Positions 7,727-12,873 of a DNA stretch of 12,873 nucleotides are shown one piece after another. The translations under genes were made by a program, and so were the position numbers. The DNA is from BOG-908 sp964244695 (GTDB lineage Bacteria; Pseudomonadota; Alphaproteobacteria; Acetobacterales; Acetobacteraceae). Numbering within the stretch: the first letter of the stretch is position 1; every line of letters starts with the position of its first letter. The DNA lies in NCBI GenBank assembly GCA_964244695.1, contig CAXTJZ010000101.1, positions 1 to 12,873 on the forward strand. The letters run 5' to 3'. The notes below the pieces were generated by a model. That model had not been told where the DNA came from and ran no database searches. It saw only the letters and a program-made list of their open reading frames with translations.

Positions 7727-7983
7727 AAGCGGCCTGCCGCGGTCGCCAGGTTCACAAGCTGAATGCTGACAACAGTCTGACAGGCCGAACACAGTAATCA
7801 GCCCTGCCGACACGTCGTCAAATCTGCCACGCAGCACGCATTTAACAAATCTGTCACGCAAACGCCGCTGTAGAACCTGCCGCGCTCCGGTATGTCTGCG
7901 TCATAGACCGGCATCCGGGTCAGAACGACATGTCAGGTCTGGCGCTGCGTGGGGACTCACGCGGCTTTCACCGGAGGAAATCG
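7727..7983 (+). promoter_or_regulatory. Promoter region of the phosphoesterase with Pho-box-like repeats
   Basis: This 257-bp spacer holds no gene. It has two repeat sets. CTGACAA-CAGT-CTGACAG (7766-7783) is a 7-4-7 tandem with the geometry of a PhoB box (CTGTCAT-N4-CTGTCAT), with A for T in the fourth position. Further down, CAAATCTGCCACGCA (7819-7833) and CAAATCTGTCACGCA (7846-7860) are direct repeats matching at 14 of 15 positions, 27 bp apart; the second contains AAAT-CTGTCAC, close to a Pho half-site with its AT spacer. A weak -10 candidate TAGAAC lies at 7871-7876. Since the next gene encodes a phosphoesterase, phosphate-responsive control is plausible but unproven. Confidence 0.45.
7973..7980 (+). 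promoter_or_regulatory. Strong ribosome binding site fixing the phosphoesterase start
   Basis: GGAGGAAA stands three bases before the ATG at 7984 (core GGAGG at 7973-7977, six bases away). It rules against the in-frame ATG at 7930, which would put 18 polar residues in front of the signal peptide. Confidence 0.8.
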
Positions 7984-10758
7984 ATGTCTCGAAGCGAACG
8001 CCTACGCCCGTTGGCGGGCCTGCTGGCGATGGGGCTCGCCGCACCGGCCGCCGCCGCGCCGTCCCAGCTTTTCCCGACCTATCAGACCGGCCCGCTGAAG
8101 AACGGTGCCTACGTCGTCTCCAACGGCCAGATCATCACGCCGGCCGGCACGCAGGTGAATCTCGGCATACGCGTCCGCGCCAAGGCCGTGGCCGTCAACC
8201 CGAGCCCGGGCAGCCACACCGCGGCGGTGCTGACGATGGGTGCCACGCAGGCCGTCGAAGTGTTCGACACGCTCACCGGTGACATCCTGCAGGAATACCT
8301 GCCGTTCCAGGACAGCAGCGGCTCCTACGGTGGCATCACCTATTCCGATGACGGCAAGCGCCTGATGTTCAGCCAGGACAGCAGCTACATCGCACTGGCC
8401 CAGGTGGGCAGCACCGGCCTGCTGACGGACTACGCCCACATTCCCGTCCCGCCGAACAACACCTTCATCACCTGCTTCGCCAACAGCCCGATCGGCGATT
8501 ACGGCCGGCCCTGCGGCGAGTTCTACACCGCGAGCACGTCCTATCCCGGCGGCGTGGCACTGCGGCCCGGCGGCAAGACCGCCTACGCCCTGCTCAGCCA
8601 GAACGACACGCTGGCGACGTTCGACCTGACGCAGAACCCGCCGGTGATGACCGGCCAGCTCCGCGTCGGCAACGCGCCGCACAGCATCCTGCTGAACGGC
8701 AACACCGCCTATGTCAGCAACGAGGGCGGCCGTATCGCCAGCGAATCCGATTTCACCGTGCTGTCCGCGGGCACGCCGATCGTGGCCGACTACACCAACG
8801 GCTCGGCCACCACGGGCACCGTCTCGGTGGTGGACTTGGCGACGCAGACCGTGCGCGCCACCATCAGCACGGATCTGCACCCGACGGGCATGGCCTTCTG
8901 GGGCACCTATCTGCTGGTCGCCAACACCTATAGCGACACGATTTCGGTCATCGACACGCATATCAACAAGCTGGTGCGCACGATCAATGTCGGCCTGCCG
9001 ATCGCCGTGCCCAACCAGTACAAGGCGGCCTACGGCGCGGCACCGGTCTCGATCGCCGTCGATCCGAGCAGGAACGTTGCCTACGTCGCCCTCTACAACG
9101 CGAACGCCATCGCGGAGGTCGACCTGTCGATCAACGCGACCGCGCCGGTGCTGGGCATGATCCCCGTCGCCTACGCGCCGGCTTCGGTGGTGCTCGATAC
9201 GCCGCACAACCAGCTTGTGGTGGCCAACGACAAGGGCATCGGCACGCGGCTGTCCTTCGAGACGGACCATGGTGTGACCGGCTACAACACGCACCAGGAT
9301 AACGGCACCGTCAGCCTGGTGCCACTGCCCACCAAGACTGAACTCGCGCTGGACACCAAGCAGGTCCGCCAGAACGACCACTGGGACCTGGCCACCAACA
9401 TCGCCGCCGCCGGCAACCCGGACCCCAACGCCACGCCCGTGGCGATCCCCGCCCATATCGGCGAGCCCTCGCTGATCAAGCACGTGTTCCTGATCATCCG
9501 CGAGAACCGCACCTACGACCAGATGCTGGGCGATGTGACAGCCGGCAACGGCGACGCCGAACTCGCCGTGTTCGGCGGCAAGGATTCGCCCAACGTGCAC
9601 AACCTGGTCACCCGCTTTCCGCTGCTGGACAATTTCTACGATCCCAGCCGCCAGTCCGCGGACGGCCACCAATGGATTGTCGAGGCGATGGCGCCCTACC
9701 AGGACGACATCCAGGCGCCCGACTGGGTACGCAGCTATCCGGGCGGCAATGCGGGCGACTCGCTCGCCTACACGAAGAACGGTTTCGTCTTCCAGAGCGC
9801 GGTGCAGGCCGGCCTGTCGCTGAAGATCTATGGCGAATACTCGGAGAACGAGTTCTTCCCCACCAAGCTCGGCCATCCGACCTGGACGCAGTTCTATGAC
9901 GACTCGCTGGCCTTCGAAGCCGGCAAGGAGACGAAACTCCACTACACCAACGCGGTGCAGGTGGAATCCTCGGTGCCCGTGGTGGAAAACCACCTGGTCA
10001 AGAACTTCCCGCAATTCGACCTCGCCATCCCCGACCAGTTCCGCGTCGATCTCTGGCTGCAGGATTTCAACAAGGACTTGGCGAACAACACCGTCCCCGT
10101 TTTCAGCATCCTGTGGATCATGTGCGATCACACCGGCGGCCCGCCGACCGTCGATGCCGAGGAGGCCGATAACGACCTGGCCATCGGCCGCATGATCGAC
10201 ATCATCAGCCACAGCAGCATCTGGGACAGCTCGGCCATCTTCATCGAGGAAGACGACGCGCAGAACGGCGTCGATCACGTCGACGGGCATCGCAGCCCGG
10301 GCTACGTGGTCAGCCCCTACGCCGTGCAGAACGGGCCGACCGACCACACCTACTACACGCAGGTGAACATGACGCGCACGATCGAGCAGATACTGGGCCT
10401 GCAGCCGCTGAACCAGTACGACCTGATCGCCTCGCCCATGCTGACCGACTTCACCAACACGCCCAACACGGCGCCGTGGAATCATGTGGCAAACCAGGTG
10501 CCGCTCGACATGGGTGTGAGCACCACCAGCACGACGGCGGAACATGCCAGCCTGCAGACGGGCTGGCGGTCGCTGAAGATGAAGATGTTTGCCGGCAAGA
10601 CGGACAAGGCGGATTCGGTCGATCCCGATACGCTGAACCACTATGACTGGTACGAGGCCACGCATTACGCAAAGCCTTACCCCGGCGAGGCGAAGGTGCG
10701 TCCCGCGGCTGACTTCGAAGAGAAAGCCGCTCATCCTGACAGCGATCTGGGCGACTGA
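7984..10758 (+). CDS. Exported two-domain protein: YVTN/YncE-like beta-propeller plus phosphoesterase (alkaline phosphatase superfamily)
   Basis: The 924-residue protein begins with a Sec signal peptide (SRSERLRPL, hydrophobic core, AAAA cleavage region at 22-25), so it is periplasmic or secreted; there is no lipobox. Residues about 40-450 are a beta-propeller with repeated blades such as VVDLATQTVRATIS (282-295), LVANTYSDTISVID (311-324) and VAYVALYNANAIAEVD (365-380). Residues about 496-820 resemble the phosphoesterase family of phospholipase C and acid phosphatase A: HVFLIIRENRTYDQMLGD (500-517), FYDPSRQSADGHQW (551-564), MCDHTGGPP (713-721), and FIEEDDAQNGVDHVDGHR (753-770), rich in metal ligands. 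It would hydrolyse a phosphate ester outside the cytoplasm; monoester or phospholipid substrate is undecided. The C-terminal tail (about 830-924) is hydrophilic. A repeat-rich promoter precedes it, and a palindromic element and a two-component system follow. Confidence 0.88.
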   Translation: MSRSERLRPLAGLLAMGLAAPAAAAPSQLFPTYQTGPLKNGAYVVSNGQIITPAGTQVNLGIRVRAKAVAVNPSPGSHTAAVLTMGATQAVEVFDTLTGDILQEYLPFQDSSGSYGGITYSDDGKRLMFSQDSSYIALAQVGSTGLLTDYAHIPVPPNNTFITCFANSPIGDYGRPCGEFYTASTSYPGGVALRPGGKTAYALLSQNDTLATFDLTQNPPVMTGQLRVGNAPHSILLNGNTAYVSNEGGRIASESDFTVLSAGTPIVADYTNGSATTGTVSVVDLATQTVRATISTDLHPTGMAFWGTYLLVANTYSDTISVIDTHINKLVRTINVGLPIAVPNQYKAAYGAAPVSIAVDPSRNVAYVALYNANAIAEVDLSINATAPVLGMIPVAYAPASVVLDTPHNQLVVANDKGIGTRLSFETDHGVTGYNTHQDNGTVSLVPLPTKTELALDTKQVRQNDHWDLATNIAAAGNPDPNATPVAIPAHIGEPSLIKHVFLIIRENRTYDQMLGDVTAGNGDAELAVFGGKDSPNVHNLVTRFPLLDNFYDPSRQSADGHQWIVEAMAPYQDDIQAPDWVRSYPGGNAGDSLAYTKNGFVFQSAVQAGLSLKIYGEYSENEFFPTKLGHPTWTQFYDDSLAFEAGKETKLHYTNAVQVESSVPVVENHLVKNFPQFDLAIPDQFRVDLWLQDFNKDLANNTVPVFSILWIMCDHTGGPPTVDAEEADNDLAIGRMIDIISHSSIWDSSAIFIEEDDAQNGVDHVDGHRSPGYVVSPYAVQNGPTDHTYYTQVNMTRTIEQILGLQPLNQYDLIASPMLTDFTNTPNTAPWNHVANQVPLDMGVSTTSTTAEHASLQTGWRSLKMKMFAGKTDKADSVDPDTLNHYDWYEATHYAKPYPGEAKVRPAADFEEKAAHPDSDLGD

Positions 10759-10772
10759 TACGTCGGAGAGAA

Positions 10773-10950
10773 GCAAGGAAGTCGTCCTTTTTCGAGAAAA
10801 AGGACCAAAAAGCATTTATTACTGCCCCTGCACGACGGCCCTGTTCTGGTTCTGCCAACGTAATACTTGCAGAACCAGCCCGGTGTTGATGCAGGCGTCG
10901 GGAGCAAAAGCTTTTTGGTCCTTTTTCTCGAAAAAGGACTACTTTCTTGC
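10773..10950. repeat. 178-bp palindromic element with 41-bp inverted arms
   Basis: The left arm (10773-10813) and the reverse complement of the right arm (10910-10950) match at 39 of 41 positions, with the inner 30 bp identical (10784-10813 and 10910-10939). Each arm contains its own 9-bp hairpin, TCCTTTTTC with GAAAAAGGA around a 2-nt centre. The 96-bp middle holds a further perfect 10-bp hairpin (CTGGTTCTGC 10846-10855, GCAGAACCAG 10869-10878). It fills most of the 252-bp spacer between phosphoesterase and response regulator and starts 14 bp after the phosphoesterase stop. It may end transcription, act as a non-autonomous mobile element, or be two adjacent opposite copies of a genome repeat also seen at the window start. 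It has no open frame and no obvious target-site duplication. Confidence 0.8.
10846..10878. repeat. Inner hairpin of the palindromic element
   Basis: Perfect 10-bp arms CTGGTTCTGC and GCAGAACCAG enclose a 13-nt loop. It is centred near the middle of the larger palindrome and has no T-tract of its own, so it resembles a structured repeat more than a classic terminator. Confidence 0.7.
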
Positions 10951-11010
10951 CTGCCACCGTGTCAGCCCCAACCAGGGCTGGCATGATACAGGCCGGAGGC
11001 GAGGCGACGC

Positions 11011-11706
11011 GTGCGGATCCTCCTAGTCGAAGACAACCCGTCCCTGACCGAGATGATTGCCGCGTACCTGCACGAACGCGGCTTCGCCGTGCAGGCGGCC
11101 GGCACCGGTGCCGATGCCCTGGACGCCCTCGCCGCCACCGCGTTCGACGCGTTCATCCTCGATCTCGGCTTGCCGGACATGGACGGCATGGACGTGCTGC
11201 GTGCCGTGCGGGCGGGGCGTCACGGCGCCTCCGCGGTGCCCGCGCTGATCCTGACCGCGCGCGATGCCGTCAGCCAGCGTGTGCTGGGGCTCAACGAAGG
11301 TGCGGACGACTACATCCTCAAGCCGTTCGATCTGGCGGAATTCGAGGCGCGCCTGCGGGCCGTGCTGCGCCGGCGCGGCGGGCACCAGGCGCGCCTGCTG
11401 CATTTCGGCCGCGTCCGTTTTGATACCGAAAGCAGGTCCGCGCAGGTGGAGGACCAGCCGCTGGACCTCACGCCGCGCGAGGCCGCGCTGTTCGAGGAGC
11501 TGCTGCGCAAGCCGGCACAGGTCGTGGTGCGCGACGTGCTGGTCGAACGTCTGTACGGGCTGGACGAGGATTTCTCCGCCAACGCCATGGAGGCCACCAT
11601 CTCGCGCGTCCGCCGCAAGCTGGCGGCGCACAAGGCCGGGGTCCGGATCGACACGCTGCGCGGCATTGGCTACCGGCTGAGCCTGGGCGCCGACAGCGCC
11701 GCATGA
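11011..11706 (+). CDS. OmpR-family response regulator
   Basis: The 231-residue protein is a DNA-binding response regulator. The receiver domain (1 to about 118) has the acidic pocket E7/D8, phospho-acceptor D51 in FILDLGLPDMDG, T82 in LILTARD and K104 in DDYILKPFD. The effector half (about 128-226) is an OmpR/PhoB winged helix: LDLTPREAALFEELLRKP, an ISRVRRKLA recognition helix region and the closing TLRGIGYRL. Translation starts at GTG, giving the standard MRILLVEDN opening; GGAGG and GAGG lie 11 and 6 bases upstream. Its stop overlaps the start of the histidine kinase gene (ATGA), so the pair is translationally coupled. The receiver text resembles QseB/TctD-type regulators more than classic PhoB, so phosphate control is not implied by the protein itself. 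Targets are unknown. Confidence 0.93.
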   Translation: MRILLVEDNPSLTEMIAAYLHERGFAVQAAGTGADALDALAATAFDAFILDLGLPDMDGMDVLRAVRAGRHGASAVPALILTARDAVSQRVLGLNEGADDYILKPFDLAEFEARLRAVLRRRGGHQARLLHFGRVRFDTESRSAQVEDQPLDLTPREAALFEELLRKPAQVVVRDVLVERLYGLDEDFSANAMEATISRVRRKLAAHKAGVRIDTLRGIGYRLSLGADSAA

Positions 11707-12716
11707 TTCGGATACGCACCCTGCGCGGGCGGCTGATCGCGGCGATGCTGCTGGTGTTGCTGCTTGCCGTCGGTGCGTCGGCACTGCTGGACAGGTTGCA
11801 GGGCGGCCGCCCGGTACCGGCCGAGGACGAGCCCTACCAGGACGCGCTGGTGCTGGCGGGCTTCAGTGTGCCGGCGCTCGTGCTGATCTGGGTCGTCAGC
11901 TCCTGGAGCCTGCGCCCCCTCGCCCGCATTTCGCAGGAGGCCAGGAAGATCGGGCCGGGCAATCCGGTGGCGCGACTGTCCGCGTCTGGCTTGCCGACAG
12001 AGATCGTGCCGCTCGTCGAAGCCGTGGATGACGCCCTGGACCGCATGGCCAGTGCGTTCGAGGCCGAGCGGCGGTTTACCCAGAACGCCGCCCACGAGTT
12101 GCGAACGCCGCTGACGGTATTGGGCCTGCGCCTGCAGCGCGCCCGCCAGTTCGGTGCCGACGCCGCCCGTCTCCACTGGGCCGCCATCGATGCCGACCTG
12201 GCGCAGATGAACCGGCTTGTGGGCCAGTTGCTCGACCTGGCGCGCAAGGAGAATGCCGGCCGTAGCCGAAGCGGCGCGGCCAGGCCGGTGGTGAACGTCG
12301 CCCGCATCGCACGCGAGGCCTGCGCGGCCATCCTGCCTTTGGCCGAGGCGCAGGGCCGCACGTTGGCGATCACCACGCCGGACACGCTGCCCACGCAAGG
12401 CGACGCGGACGATCTGCGCGACGCTCTGCGCAACCTGCTGGAGAACGCGCTGCTGCACGGACGCGGCCATATCGGCGTGGACGGACGGCTGGACAGCGGG
12501 TCGGGACAGATCAGGCTGTGCGTAAGCGACGAGGGCGCGGGTTTCGACGCTGCGAGCACGCGCACGGTGTTCGAACGCTTCAACAAGGCGAGCTTGTCCA
12601 CCGGCATGGGGCTGGGCCTGGCGATTGCGCGTGAGGTGCTGCTTAGCCATGGGGGGGATTTGCGGGCGTTGCAGGGGCCGCCGGGGCGTATTGAGATGTA
12701 TTTGCCGGGTGCTTGA
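11703..12716 (+). CDS. Membrane sensor histidine kinase paired with the OmpR-type regulator
   Basis: The 337-residue kinase has transmembrane segments at about 10-29 and 48-67, separated by only some 18 periplasmic residues (RLQGGRPVPAEDEPYQDA). A HAMP-like linker follows (about 68-120). The HisKA domain has phospho-acceptor H131 in NAAHELRTPL. The ATPase domain has the N box (N244, N248 in RNLLENALLHG), DEGAG (276-280), an F box FERFNK (290-295) and GMGLGLA (301-307). All catalytic boxes are intact. It overlaps the regulator stop by four bases (ATGA). Such a small loop leaves little room for a ligand domain, so it probably senses the membrane or a partner protein; this is inference. A run of seven G at 12651-12657 lies near the 3' end but the frame is intact. 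The usual family length is 400-470, so this is a short member. Confidence 0.92.
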   Translation: MIRIRTLRGRLIAAMLLVLLLAVGASALLDRLQGGRPVPAEDEPYQDALVLAGFSVPALVLIWVVSSWSLRPLARISQEARKIGPGNPVARLSASGLPTEIVPLVEAVDDALDRMASAFEAERRFTQNAAHELRTPLTVLGLRLQRARQFGADAARLHWAAIDADLAQMNRLVGQLLDLARKENAGRSRSGAARPVVNVARIAREACAAILPLAEAQGRTLAITTPDTLPTQGDADDLRDALRNLLENALLHGRGHIGVDGRLDSGSGQIRLCVSDEGAGFDAASTRTVFERFNKASLSTGMGLGLAIAREVLLSHGGDLRALQGPPGRIEMYLPGA

Positions 12717-12754
12717 ATACCAAGCGGAGTGGATGTTGATCGTAGGCAAGGCCG

Positions 12755-12871
12755 GGGGCTCTGCCCCTGGACCCCGCTAAGGACAGTCGTCCTTAGAACC
12801 TGTTTGTTAGAACAGCGAACAGATGGGGGTCTGGGGCCTCGAGGCCCCAGCGGGGTTTGGGGCAGAGCCCC
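12755..12871. repeat. Nested palindromic intergenic repeat at the window edge
   Basis: The outer arms are 12755-12778 and 12849-12871, both containing GGGGCTCTGCCCC and CCCCGCT on one strand or the other and differing only in a 3-4 base middle. Inside lie CTAAGGAC-AGTC-GTCCTTAG (12777-12796), CTGTT/AACAG (12800-12815) and a perfect 20-bp palindrome centred on CTCGAG (12831-12850). It begins about 40 bp after the kinase stop. GC-rich CTCTGCCCC repeats of this kind are, to my knowledge, common between genes in Acetobacteraceae. It may end transcription, though no T-tract follows, and it may continue beyond the window. Confidence 0.75.
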
Positions 12872-12873
12872 AT

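Noticed and set aside
7930..7983. Upstream ATG start for the phosphoesterase
   Set aside because: It would place 18 polar residues ahead of the signal peptide, while GGAGGAAA lies immediately before the ATG at 7984.
8002..10815. A 937-codon open frame on the minus strand opposite the phosphoesterase
   Set aside because: It mirrors the third-position GC bias of the real gene, is rich in R, V, G and H without any domain, and has no ribosome site; the plus-strand protein has a clear signal peptide and family motifs.
10773..10950. Insertion sequence
   Set aside because: The arms are long and inverted but the 96-bp interior has no open frame, and no target-site duplication is visible; kept as a palindromic repeat, possibly a MITE.
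12651..12657. Run of seven G in the kinase gene as a phase-variation site
   Set aside because: The tract is short, in a GC-rich gene, near the 3' end, and the frame is intact; nothing else supports slippage.

Overview
This window is GC-rich, with dense genes, short spacers and alphaproteobacterial gene content. Two things point to the acetic-acid-bacterium/Acetobacteraceae group: a three-subunit molybdenum hydroxylase with a tri-heme cytochrome c, the architecture of periplasmic aldehyde dehydrogenases in acetic acid bacteria, and intergenic hairpin repeats of a type I associate with that family. The family assignment is an inference from content, not from any search. No rRNA, tRNA, CRISPR array, transposase or phage gene is visible.

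Layout. (1) 66-3948, minus strand: a compact operon of a 2Fe-2S small subunit, a Tat-exported molybdopterin large subunit and a tri-heme membrane cytochrome c. Together they form an oxidoreductase that would oxidise a substrate in the periplasm and pass electrons to the respiratory chain. (2) 3949-4373: a 425-bp divergent spacer with several inverted repeats and a TATAAT on the minus strand. (3) 4374-5486, plus strand: an Old Yellow Enzyme family ene-reductase. (4) 5571-about 5940: a scar of two broken genes, the first 41 codons of a tautomerase (plus) and the middle third of a short-chain dehydrogenase (minus). (5) 6065-7726, plus: a TPR-repeat protein fused to a sulfotransferase domain.

(6) 7727-7983: a promoter region with direct repeats resembling Pho-box half-sites. 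It precedes 7984-10758, a large exported protein with an N-terminal YVTN/YncE-like beta-propeller and a C-terminal phosphoesterase (alkaline-phosphatase-superfamily) domain. (7) 10773-10950: a 178-bp palindromic element with 41-bp arms matching at 39 of 41 positions. (8) 11011-12716, plus: an OmpR-type response regulator and a histidine kinase sharing an ATGA overlap, with a very small periplasmic loop in the kinase. (9) 12754-12873: a nested palindromic repeat that runs to the window edge.

How the parts may work together: the divergent hydroxylase operon and ene-reductase suggest a locus for oxidising or detoxifying aldehydes, N-heterocycles or unsaturated carbonyls, and the tautomerase/SDR remnants look like former members of that neighbourhood. 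The phosphoesterase, its repeat-bearing promoter and the two-component system form a second plausible unit (phosphate or envelope-stress response), but the link is positional only. I see no clear undescribed system. The points most worth a second look are the phosphoesterase promoter repeats, the 178-bp palindrome, the gene-remnant junction and the TPR-sulfotransferase.
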